Assembly: GCA_037501455.1 (NCBI GenBank)
Contig: CM074860.1
Coordinates: 39,070,501 to 39,134,500, forward strand
From: Lantana camara
Lineage: Eukaryota > Streptophyta > Magnoliopsida > Lamiales > Verbenaceae
Direction: 5' to 3'
Length of the DNA: 64,000 nucleotides
In this document: piece by piece, positions 22,374-33,778 of the stretch
How positions within the stretch are numbered: position 1 is the stretch's first letter
Layout of the letters: every line of letters starts with the position of its first letter
Notes under the pieces: model-generated
Databases searched by the model: none
The model's input: the letters and a program-made list of their open reading frames with translations, nothing else
What the model was told of the DNA's origin: nothing
Translations under genes and position numbers: made by a program

Positions 22374-23185
22374 TGCTGTAGGATTTTACTATAATTAAAA
22401 ACCAATTGTTCAAGTGTACACTGACATACGCGTAGCACAATAGGATTGAACCCACAGGGAAGGGAAATCAATCACTACTCTATATCCTTCTCTAATCTAA
22501 AGGCCAAACAAAAAGCAATTGGTGTTGTTATCTATTAATCTACTAAAGCAGAAATTAACAATTAACTAGGAATTAACGCAAGTAATACTAAAACACACTG
22601 TAACGCCCCAGTTTTTCAATTATGTATTTCATGATATTTGTGAATTATTTGATCAAGTGTCTACATGAAATTTTACCAACTTGTAATTTATGGCATGATT
22701 CATATTTAATTGATTTGTGTTATTTAATTTTCTTGACTTGAATAATTGCAATTATGATTTAAATTATAACTTCGTGAATTCAATTTCGTGAGTGTGTGTT
22801 TAATTCTCCGAGCATGATTTAAGTGATTTAGCATAATATATATATATTTAACTCCATATCCTTTTAGGTATATATATATATATATAATCATCTCCCATAC
22901 ATACTAAGTTGATACACCTCTAACTTGTAAATTCCCAAGAGACAAGGGCTTATGTACAAATAAGTTTTAATGCCAAGACTTTCATCCCACTTTAATTGTA
23001 TACCATACATAGATATATACACATATACATATATATCTTGCCTCATATATTACATATACATATACATACATTACCTTTTTCATTTCATTCATGAGATAAG
23101 CTCAAGAATCATTTCCTCGAGATGTGTCCCTTAGTTATTTTACCAAATGCCCGTGTGAGATGTGTCTGCCTTACCCGAGAGCTTC

Positions 23186-23231
23186 GAAACGCCCATTTCT
23201 ACTTTCAATTCATTTTTCAAACGGGCGTTTC
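23186..23231. repeat. Palindrome pair, word GAAACGCCCGTTTC (A2)
   Basis: Copies lie at 23186-23199 (gaaacgcccatttc) and 23219-23231 (aaacgggcgtttc). This is the smallest cluster in the series. Confidence 0.7.
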
Positions 23232-23739
23232 TCCCTCATATGAACTCCGATTGACCTGATTTTTGAGGCCACGGAAACCTCTTGAAGTCTAGAACAACCT
23301 CCAATTAGAATAACCTCAATAATCAATTCTTTTGGGTATCGCCATTTTCCCGACAAACTGCACTCGTTTAACTTCAAGCTTATGCCATTTTGTCCTCGCT
23401 TTGAACTAGAAAACGAGCCATATATCATCAGAAAGGTCTTTGTGTGTAGTTTCATTCCCAAAAAATAAAACACAATTCTGACTTCTAGAATTAAAGATAT
23501 TCCAGTTTTCCCTCAGCATGTACGTTTCCTAAAATTGGTACTTAATTGCTCAAACGTGATTGTGTGACTCCATGCCTTACATGAATTGAACTTGAAATGG
23601 TTAATGATATAAATACGTGACTTCTTGATATTAATTTCACCTCTTAGGTGTTAATTGGTTTTCATACATGCTAAGTGTCACTTGATTGCTTGTTTTATTT
23701 ATTTACATGAGCATGGCCGTACATCATACTTGGTCTCAT

Positions 23740-26025
23740 TGTTGGAAAACAGGAATCAGAAAGCAGCGGAAATTTAAAGAATTTTCCAACAAAAGGATCT
23801 TAGACTCGCAATCGTGAATCTAAATTCGTAGAGATCAAGAAACTCACTTGGGTAGTAGCTTTCTTGACACGTTTTGAGCCGCCCTCAAACGCGCTTCATG
23901 CGGTAATGGCAACCCGTTCCTCGAAATCACTTTCTACTTCAGAATCCATTGTAGGGATAACAATCCACACCAACCTAGATTCAATTCATGTTAGGGAAGT
24001 TCTTAACAATATAACATAAAGAAAGAAACATGAAACGAGAAAGGCATAATTGAAACTCCCTTCGAAAACCAGTTTTGCGAAAGTAGAAATCTGCCAGCCA
24101 TAAAACCCTCGTGAAAAAATTCATCCTTCAGGATATAGACGAACGGTTTTGGCCATCTTCTTTGGTTCGATTTTTTCACTCGTTTTCTTTCGGGTTCAGA
24201 ATCGTTTCATCATCCCTTCTGATCGTTTTGCTTGATCCCCACTTTTTGGTAAAGCTCGAATCTTCAAAACTTCTAACTTGAAGTTCTCTAGAGATAGTCC
24301 ACCAACTTGGCTACAATCTAACTAGTAAGGATGCTAGTTCTCTAGTTAGTGTTTAGGCTTAACCTAGGGTTTCATATATCTTGGAGAAAAGACGGTGTTC
24401 AACACATGAACCAAAAGAATTGTCAATTAGCTCTAAGGGGAGCTCGAGCTCCCCTATTTATAAGAAGGGGATGGCCGAAATTCTTAGTCCTTATGGACTA
24501 AGGATTTGGTCCCTCTCTCTCCTATTACTTGATCATCAAGTAATTTGACTTTGACTTTGAATTCAAATTCAAATCAACTTTCAAGAGAGCTAAAAACATC
24601 CAAACTATTTTTGGATAATTTTATACTTTATTTATTTAAAATAAATAACTTATTTTTATCTAATTAATTAATTCATAATTAATTAACTAGATTATTTTTC
24701 TCCAAAATAAGACTTTCTTCTTAATTCAAAATTAAACCAAAGTCTATTAAATAATTAATCACATTAATTATTTAACACAAAAATAAATATACACATATAT
24801 TTACACACGTGTGAGACACGTGTCACAAGGACACGTGTCACTCACGTGAGCCACACGTGTGGTTCACACGTGTGGAACCCTCTTGGCCCGATTAACTCGT
24901 TTAATCATTTTAAAGCCTCAACTCATGTAACCAAGTTGTTGTGTGTGACCCTCTAGGTTCTCAATTCAATTAGCAGTGACCCTAATTAATTAATTCACTA
25001 ATTAATTAATCAGTCCACAGATTAAACGACCATAGTCTAGCAACAGGTGTTTAACCCCTAGCTGAATTGGAATGTTCGGATTCGACAGAACCTTTAAGTC
25101 ATTGATTCATGTGAGATACAATCCTCCTACTTACTATCTCTCAACCAAGATCTAGGGTAAGGGAATAATTAGAACCCTAATAATCTGGTCTTAAAGCTAA
25201 GTGCATTTCATATCCATTTGATCTCAATCCAAGAAACCCTTTTCTTGATGTCTTGATCTACTGCCTTGGCCAATGACTCCATATGGCATATGAATGACTT
25301 ACACAATAAGAGATCACCTTGCAAATGCAAGTGTAGGTCCTTTCTTGATTCTCATTCACTTTCATGAATCACTTATGCAGCCCCAGCATAAGCCTTGAAT
25401 CAGTTGTCTAAGGCGACACCCTTTAAAGCTTATACCAAAGACTACAGAGTTAAATCATAAAGTGACATGGAACCTCAAGTCTAAGGATCAATTAATCACA
25501 TCAATGACTCGTGAGATATTTCCTAATCTGGAAGTTTCCATTTCCTGAAATTGAAACTTCCTTTCCCATTTAGGAATCTTCTCACACGGGGCACCTCAGT
25601 GAACTTACTTATTAAATTAAGCACCCTCATGTATCACACACGTATCAACTATACACTTTGCACCTACATGAAACAAGGTGGTCCTTCTTAAGGGCGTGAT
25701 CCCACAAGCAAGCCTTAGAGGAGTCAGGTTGACACTCCCACTGTCTGTAGGACTCATCGGCTTGGAGTATTTTACTAATCATGACTTATATGATATAGGG
25801 CTCGTTTCATGATCCATTTCACCTAAATGGTAGAGTCCTAAAGTCATCAGGATTAGGGGAGTTCTCACACATGCGCACATAATGGTAACACACAAAACAC
25901 GTATTGGCATATAAAGAAGTGTTTGCCTATGATCAATCGTATATTATTCAAAGATTGTCTGTGATACAAGAAAAGTCCCAAAGCAGATGACATCGAATCG
26001 GATTTCTAGGGCACTATTCCTAACA
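23740..26025 (-). mobile_element. 3' LTR of D, 2286 bp
   Basis: It runs from tgttggaaaac to ttcctaaca on the plus strand and aligns end to end with 31492-33778. Only scattered single-base differences are visible (such as aaaagg/acaagg near 23803 and 31544), so identity is high, about 98-99% by eye. It includes a six-fold CACGTG cluster at 24806-24872 and the palindrome-like gggagctcgagctccc at 24440-24455. Confidence 0.92.
24806..24872. promoter_or_regulatory. Cluster of six G-boxes (CACGTG) in D 3' LTR
   Basis: CACGTG occurs at 24806, 24817, 24832, 24843, 24854 and 24867, spaced 11-15 bp, roughly one to one and a half helical turns. Most are extended ACACGTGT. G-boxes bind plant bZIP and bHLH factors (ABA and light responses). 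The copy in the other LTR is at 32558-32624. Confidence 0.85.
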
Positions 26026-26089
26026 ATCTTCCACTTGCCCGTAAAAGCCATTTAGGTACTCTAAGTCCCATCTTCTCAAGATGCACTGT

Positions 26090-27470
26090 GAGAGCCTATT
26101 GACTTTGGGCGTTTCCAAAGTGGATCTGCTATATTCTCTGCTGATGTGACCCTCTTGTTTACACATCTCTTAGGAAACACCTTTTCCTTATAAAGTGATT
26201 CGTAATCACGTGTTCAGTCTCTTGGTGAGGTCTTGGTTCTCTTACTTGAGCAACCATCCTTTATTATCGTACAATATGATAAAGGAGTTGTTTCAAGCTA
26301 GGAACTTCATCTAACTAGTTAGATCGAGTTTCTTACCCAAACACTTAACTTAGGGTTATATAATACGACTAAGTTCTCAACTACGATAGTCGAGTTTTGT
26401 AATGTCCGTCCTTGGAACCCCTTTCCAACACATTTCATTACCATTCTTGTAGAAGTTGTATCCTTTCAATGATTTCATAATCATCTATGTTTGATAAATG
26501 GTTACATCAAATATCCTTCTTAACAACAAGATCTTTTGGGCTCTGTAAACTAATACATATCCTCATTTCTTTTCAAGTACTCTGAGGACATCCTTTACAG
26601 AGATCTAATGACCTTCTCTGAGGTCATATTAGATTCGGCCCACTACGCTTAGTGTTGCGCCATATCTAATTTAGTACATAAGATTTCATACATTATGCAC
26701 CCTTTCACTTAAAGGGATTTTTGGACATTCTAACTTCCTTAAAGTTATCTTAGGACACATACTCTTCAAGAAAGATGTTCCACTGTCCATACTAAACTCC
26801 TTTTAGTACCATGGTTATGTACTCATTTTGTGATAATCCATTTATGCTCTTAGATCTATCTTCTATAGATCTGAATATCGAGAATTTAGGATAATCACTA
26901 AGATCTTTCATGTCAAATTGTTTCTTAAACAAGAATTGGTAACTTTCACATCATCCTTGACATTCCTAATGAGAAGGATATCATCTTCTAAAGAACCAAA
27001 ATTGACTCTTACATCACTAACTTTCATATGTACACTCTGAGACTTATTCGACTTCCATCTGTGTCAAACGATTTGACTGTGGAATCGAATTGTCTAACTC
27101 CTAGAAGCCTTTATCAATCCACAGATTGACTTAGGGATTTGCATACCTTATGCATACTCCCACTGAATATGAGATTTATAGAAATACCTTATTTCAGTCT
27201 CTTTCAATCTCACATTGAACAAGATAGTTCTCATATTCATTTATCATATCTCATAGTCAGAATATGAGGATGTGGTAAACATAATCCAAATGGACTTTTG
27301 CATTTCAATCGTCAAGAAGGTTGTAATGCTTTCCATTTACTCGAAGCTCCACGAGCTTGATCCTATCAGGTGGATCAACCAAGGTCAAAACTTTGTTTGA
27401 GTATATGGAATCCATATTGGATTTCAAGGCTTGCTTACACTACTCAGATTCCAAATTTGACAGTGTCTCC
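26090..27470 (-). pseudogene. Copia RT and RNase H remnant in D
   Basis: Read on the minus strand, with stops and frameshifts: AMKS-like ALKSNMDSMYSNKVLTLVDP (about 27420-27350), then SICGLIKASRS (about 27130-27095), then DDILLIRN (about 26965; the family motif is YVDDILLIGND), then a stretch matching MKDLGEA-type sequence near 26910, and finally the RNase H end REPRPHQETEHVITNHFIRK (about 26235). These are standard landmarks of Ty1/copia reverse transcriptase and RNase H, in the right order and spacing. The catalytic frame is destroyed. No open frame above 60 codons remains. Confidence 0.75.
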
Positions 27471-29482
27471 TCTTCAAGTAATTCCTTGGCTATCTAGGAA
27501 CACGTTTTAAACACGTCTTAAGAGAAGGGTTTCACACGTGTACATACTCTAAAATTTGGCTAATTTTTATTAGATGGGCTCGTTTCTTCTATATGTGGCG
27601 TGGATATTTATCCTCAAATTTCTTTGAGGTCTGCTTGCTTGTCTTTCTTCTTTTATAGGAACGATTCCTTAAGAAAGATACATTCCTTGAGACAAACAAC
27701 CTTTGTCTAAGGGAATCGCAGAAATGATATCCAATATTGTTTGTATAAACTTGAACTCATTTCAAGCCTATCTCCCACTATCCTCTTCACTTAAGAGGAT
27801 TCCACTAAATTCTTGGACAAGAATAATTAGGGAATTTAGTGTGCCACATTGCATAGTGCATCTAAAGGACTGATTTTGGAAGGTGCAAAATTCAAAATCT
27901 CTAACTGCATATTCTGGGAGTTTATTCCTAGAATGATTATAAGTTAGTAAAGCTTGCTATGGAATGGACCATATCCTATAAGGTTTCATTCCCTCATTCG
28001 GAAACACTAAGGTGTTCTCGAATTAGTTTACTGAGAGATAATCCTATTATCTCTAAGATGACTAAGGATTTAGTTGCTAAGATATTGGCTATTTCGATCA
28101 TATCGATTTACCTATAACTTATGACTACTTCGGTTCCTAACCTCCTTTTTGAAATTCTAAGAATTTCATATAAGTTTCGAATTTGTACTTCAACAAGTAC
28201 ATTCATTCATAATGATTAAACTGACGATTGTATCTAGTGCTTACATTAAGCATCTTACACTCATCAGCATGGATCGAAATCCACTATAATTTTGGAACGT
28301 TCCATGTTTTACCTAAACTATGTTTCGGGAATGTTTCCCTTTAAGATAGGATTCATAGGAAGTTAACTCTCTAGGTTCATTTTCATAAAATGATCCTAAG
28401 ATGCCTAACTTGCTAATCCTTTTATGTCTTAACGTCCCAAAATAATTCGAAGCTTTGTCATCTCACTTACTTTTGTTATCTCGTTGTATGTTCAGAACAT
28501 TAGTGCTTTGAATCTTTGCACAACAGATTATGCATAATCAACTCAAGACTTGTGAATTCTATTCCTAGTAGAATTACTAAACGAGGTAACATTTTAGAGT
28601 ACTCATACTCTTTGCAGTTCCCTTTCAAAGTCCTTATTTGCTACCTTAGAAGCAAACGTCCAATTTGATCTCTAGTGTCTTTCGGGCGTACCCCTTACAT
28701 GCCCCTCCATTGGGCTCTTAAGGGTTTCTTCTTCTTTAGGCCTTCAAGCCTTTAACTTAGTGAGTCTAGAAGAAGAGTTAACCATCACGACCTTTTATTC
28801 CTTCTTAAGGATGTTCTCAACCATTATCAACTAAATGACTAACTATGCTACATTAGCATCATTCTAGTTGAGCATAAAGGGTTTGAATGATGGTGGAAAC
28901 AATGTAAGCAATCAGTGCATTGAGAGCTCTTTTCTCAGTTAATGATCGAGACCACAAGATCTTCAAATAAGATCTTTAGACCTTGTTCATGTGCACTTGT
29001 TTCCTCATTTGGAATATTGAATAATTCCACAATGTTATACCTTGTAACATTTTTATGAGGTGGTTCAATTGCTCTTAAGTGGTTTGGAGAAATCCATTCA
29101 CCTCAGATTGCTTCTCTTTTGGCCCGGGTCGAATTTTCATAATTGAAAACTTCGCCCTTTAGAGAACACCTTTCTCTATTCGGAATCTAAAACGAATTTT
29201 AGGATCCGAAGCCAATTTAGAGTTAGTTAGGACTTAGTCAACTCTTTTGACTTAAGGATGGATACGAATGGGTTTGCATTTCATATTGTAGAGAATCACA
29301 GAACTACAACCTAAATGCTAAGCAGAGAACTAGGTGAGCATGCTGAATAATAACGATATACATAAGATAAGGTCTTTAATCTAATGTAGCTCCCACTGTT
29401 TTTCAAAGATCTATAATTCCCAAAGATCTAAGAGGAACACGTTTCCCAACGGGTACTAAGATCCTAAGCATTTTACCTCGAA
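27471..29482 (-). pseudogene. D internal region, presumed decayed integrase and gag
   Basis: By position this should hold copia integrase, protease and gag. I could not recognise them confidently by eye. All frames are densely interrupted. Confidence 0.4.
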
Positions 29483-29800
29483 CCCACGACTCACGGACAT
29501 TCTAAGTAAAATCCTAGGTAGGTACAACTAACCAATTCTAACACCTTTAGAACTCTTAGTAATTGTTTTTGCATCACCTATCTTTCAATATGGACCCACG
29601 ACTCGTGCGACATCCATATTTACTTAGGCGTTAAGCTAGACCCATCAATCATAAGATCATGATCAAAACTTAGTTCGAACGACCCACGACTCGCGGACAT
29701 CGCCCTTGCCAAAATTAACCATGAAATATTGATCATTTAAAATGATCAATTAGGTAACTAGGAACTAATAAGCTCCACTAGCTATCCCACGACTCGCGGA
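29483..29800. repeat. Four dispersed copies of CCCACGACTCGCGGA in D
   Basis: Copies lie at 29483 (tcacgga variant), 29595 (tcgtgcga variant), 29683 and 29786, at intervals of 112, 88 and 103 bp. The core CCRCGASTCGYGG is nearly palindromic. The sequence between copies does not repeat, so this is not a simple tandem array. Confidence 0.75.
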
Positions 29801-30969
29801 TAATAACTAGCTTTACTTACTAAACTTAAAACCTATTGATGGAATGCTAGGAATTTAATTCAAAATATGTATCTCGAATTAAATACCTATTATTCGAAAT
29901 GAGCTTAATATTTAATGGGAATTTTTGAATCAACCGAAGAGTTGTTCGGTTCGACCTCACCAACATATATGTTATCCGATTTTATTAGTCTTGATTAATG
30001 CAAGTACAACTTAAATGCATTTCAAACAAGCACATAAACAGATAACATGTCCTAGCATGATACTAACATGAGATGATCATGGGTTCTACCTATCTTATGC
30101 GTGATATGTGGGAGCCACTCCACAATCACAAGTTCTAACATACATGCCACATAAACAGTTTAAATCACATAAGGGAAAGCGGTAACAAAATACGAACCCT
30201 ATCTCTATTACATTTTACAATTGAGATTCCCCTCCCTAACATTTTGAGGGGTCTTCACTTATGGCCTCCTTGTTACTTGAATGTGGCCCATCTTACTCCA
30301 TGGGTGCATTGTCTCCAAAATGAAAATAAAACCTCACCACCTATTCTACTCTCAAATTACAATAAAAAGAAAAAGACATAAAGTAATAAGGCTCAATCTT
30401 CATATTGGCCTTAGACAAATACACGGGGCATACCCCGGCCTCAAAAACAGTAATATGGAAAGCCACATAATAAATCACATAACAGTACGCACATAAGTGA
30501 GGCTCTGACCTCAATTGAAAAAACGCAACTATAGGGCTCCAACCCCAATTTAAACCATCCATGTGCATAAATTAAAACCATACATAAGTCTAAACCCATG
30601 ATCACCTAACATGCATAAATTGCAAGAATTTAAATTTAACCAATAAATTAAAATTCTCGCTTTAAGCTCTAATAGCTTAAAACACGACTTAGATGCAATT
30701 CTTGTTCAAGAGCCTTTTCAATAAAACCCGAATAACTATAAACCAATAAAATTCCAATTAATTTCTGAAAATTAATAATTTTATTCTTTCAATATTTTCA
30801 TAAAATAAAGTTTGTAATTTTTCCAAAATTTAAATCGATTAAATTTTCAAAATCCCAATTTAAATAATTATTTCAAAAATAATTCAAATTTGATAAAATA
30901 AAATTTTACAGAAAAATTAAATCGGGATTTCAAGGACCGAAAACACGAAAACACAAAAACGCGAAAACC

Positions 30970-31210
30970 GGGCCCGGAACCGCCCGGAACAAGAACCTGC
31001 TCGTCGCGTAGCGCGCGCGCAACATGCGCAGCTTGCTGCTGCTCGCGTGCGGGCGATGCCGGGCGGGTGCTCCCTCGCGGTTGCGGGAGCGTGCGGGCGG
31101 CTGTCCCGCGCGGTTGCGGGACAGGCGAGCGGGCGGGCCTAGGCGCGGGCGGGAGGGCTGGGCGGCGGCGACGGGCCTGGGCGTGCGACGTGCTAGCACG
31201 CCTAGGCTCG
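30970..31210 (-). other. GC-rich leader segment of D
   Basis: This is about 240 bp of very high G+C (gcgggcgg, cgcgcg and cctaggcgcg repeats) within AT-rich DNA. It lies about 280-520 bp after the primer-binding site in element orientation, so it would be in the 5' leader RNA. It contains short inverted repeats such as cgtgctagcacg (31189-31200) and repeated gcggttgcggga units (about 31077 and 31110). The open frames here on both strands are low-complexity Arg/Gly/Ala and probably not genes. Confidence 0.75.
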
Positions 31211-31477
31211 TCCTTTTCGTGTTCCGTTTCGTATTTTGGGTTTCTCCAAAACCCGGTTCAATCCAAAAATAAGAAAAATACGATTTAATATATTTCAATC
31301 AAAACGGTTTTCAAAAACACAATTTAAGAAAACAGTTTCAGAAAATTAAGAAAAATCATAGTTTCGTAATTCAGGCTTTCTAAAAGAACTCATGAATACC
31401 TAATTCGCATCTAAGCCTAAGAATTTCTACCAAATTCAGAATAATTGAGACGAATCAGAAACACGATTAACGAGGTG

Positions 31478-31489
31478 GCTCTGATACCA
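31478..31489 (-). other. Primer-binding site of D (initiator Met-tRNA)
   Basis: The minus strand reads TGGTATCAGAGC, two bases after the 5' LTR end. It fixes the element's orientation. Confidence 0.92.
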
Positions 31490-31491
31490 CT

Positions 31492-33778
31492 TGTTGGAAA
31501 ACAGGAATCAGAAAGCAGCGGAAATTTAAAGAATTTTCCAACAACAGGATCTTAGACTCGCAATCGTGAATCCAAATTCGTAGAGATCAAGAAACTCACT
31601 TGGGTAGTAGCTTTCTTGACACGTTTTGAGCCGCCCTCAAACGCGCTTCATGCGGTAATGGCAACCCATTCCTCGAAATCTCTTTCTACTTCAGAATCCA
31701 TTGTAGGGATAACAATCCACACCAACCTAGATTCAATCCATGTTAGGGAAGTTCTTAACAATATAACATAAAGAAAGAAACATGAAACGAGAAAGGCATA
31801 ATTGAAACTCCCTTCGAAAACCAGTTTTGCGAAAGTAGAAATCTGCCAGCCATAAAACCCTCGTGAAAAAATTCATCCTTCAGGATATGGAAGAATGGTT
31901 TTCGCTATCTTCTTTGGTTCGATTTTTTCACTCGTTTTTTTTCGGGTTCAGAATCGTTTCATCATCCCTTCTGATCGTTTTGCTTGATCCCCACTTTTTG
32001 GTAAAGCTCGAATCTTCAAAACTTCTAACTTGAAGTTCTCTAGAGATAGTCCACCAACTTGGCTACAATCTAACTAGTAAGGATGCTAGTTCTCCAGTTA
32101 GTGTTTAGGCTTAACCTAGGGTTTCATATATCTTGGAGAAAAGATGGTGTTCAACACATGAACCAAAATAATTGTCAATTAGCTCTAAGGGGAGCTCGAG
32201 CTCCCCTATTTATAAGAAGGGGATGGCCGAAATTCTTAGTCCTTATGGACTAAGGATTTGGTCCCTCTCTCTCCTATTACTTGATCATCAAGTAATTTGA
32301 CTTTGATTTTGAATTCAAATTCAAATCAACTTTCAAGAGAGCTAAAAATATCCAAACTATTTTTGGATAATTTTATACTTTATTTATTTAAAATAAATAA
32401 CTTATTTTTATCTAATTAATTAATTCATAATTAATTAACTAGATTATTTTTCTCCAAAATAAGACTTTCTTCTTAATTCAAAATTAAACCAAAGTCTATT
32501 AAATAATTAATCACATTAATTATTTAACATAAAAATAAATATACACGTATATTTACACACGTGTGAGACACGTGTCACAAGGACACGTGTCACTCACGTG
32601 AGCCACACGTGTGGTTCACACGTGTGGAACCCTCTTGGCCCGATTAACTAGTTTAATCATTTTAAAGCCTCAACTCATGTAACCAAGTTGTTGTGTGTGA
32701 CCCTCTAGGTTCTCAATTCAATTAGCAGTGACCCTAATTAATTAATTCACTAGTTAATTAATCAGTCCACAGATTAAACGACCATAGTATAGCAACAGGT
32801 GTTTAACCCCTAGCTGAATTTGAATGTTCGGATTCGACAGAACCCTTTAAGTCATTGATTCATGTGAGATACAATCCTCCTACTTACTATCTCTCAACCA
32901 AGATCTAGGGTAAGGGAATAATTATAACCCTAATAATCTGGTCTTAAAGCTAAGTGCATTTCATATCCATTTGATCTCAATCCAAGAAACCCTTTTCTTG
33001 ATGTCTTGATCTACTGCCTTGGCCAAGGACTCCATATGGCATATGAATGACTTACACAATAAGAGATCACCTTGCAAATGCAAGTGTAGGTCCTTTCTTG
33101 ATTCTCATTCACTTTCATGAATCACTTGTGCAGCCCCAGCATAAGTCTTGAATCAGTTGTGTAAGGCGACACCCTTTAAAGCTTACACCAAAGACTACAG
33201 AGTTAACTCATAAAGTGACATGGAACCTCAAGTCTAAGGATCAATTAATCACATCAATGACTCGTGAGATATTTCCTAATCTGGAAGTTTCCATTTCCTG
33301 AAATAGAAACTTCCTTTCCCATTAAGGAATCTTCTCACACGGGGCACCTCAGTGAGCTTACTTATTAAAGTAAGCACCCTCATGTATCACGCACGTATCA
33401 ACTATACACTTTGCACCTACATGAAACAAGGTGGTCCTTCTTAAGGGCGTGATCCCACAAGCAAGCCTTAGAGGAGTCAGGTTGACACTCCCACTGTCTG
33501 TAGGACTCATCGGCTTGGAGTATTTTACTAATCATGACTTATGTGATATAGGGCTCGTTTCATGAACCATTTTACCTAAATGGTAGAGTCCTAAAGTCAT
33601 CAGGATTAGGGGAGTTCTCACACATGCGCACGTAATGGAAACACACAAAACACGTATTGGCAGATAAAGAAGTGTTTGCCTCTGATCAATCGTCTATTAT
33701 TCAAAGATTGTCTGTGACATAAGAAAAGTCCCAAAGCAGATTACATCGAATCGGCTTTCTAGGGCACTATTCCTAACA
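31492..33778 (-). mobile_element. 5' LTR of D, 2287 bp
   Basis: It is the partner of 23740-26025. It carries the same six CACGTG boxes at 32558-32624. It is followed on the plus strand by the target duplication ctcat. Confidence 0.92.

Larger units (their letters stand above)
23740..33778 (-). mobile_element. Copia element D, 10.0 kb, minus strand, decayed pol
   Basis: The LTRs are at 23740-26025 and 31492-33778, and ctcat is duplicated on both sides (23735-23739, 33779-33783). On the minus strand the LTR reads TGTTAGG ... CCAACA. Next to the right-hand (5') LTR is the primer-binding site TGGTATCAGAGC (31489-31478), complementary to initiator Met-tRNA as usual in Ty1/copia. Next to the left-hand (3') LTR is the tract AAGTGGAAGAT. 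RT and RNase H remnants are readable on the minus strand at about 27470-26090. Across 23474-30280 no strand has an open frame above 60 codons. D sits in A2 and is the innermost insertion of its stack. Confidence 0.92.

Noticed and set aside
31024..31298. Open frames on both strands in the GC-rich block of D
   Set aside because: High G+C removes stop codons on both strands. The products are Arg/Gly/Ala-rich without a domain, and the position is the leader of a copia element.
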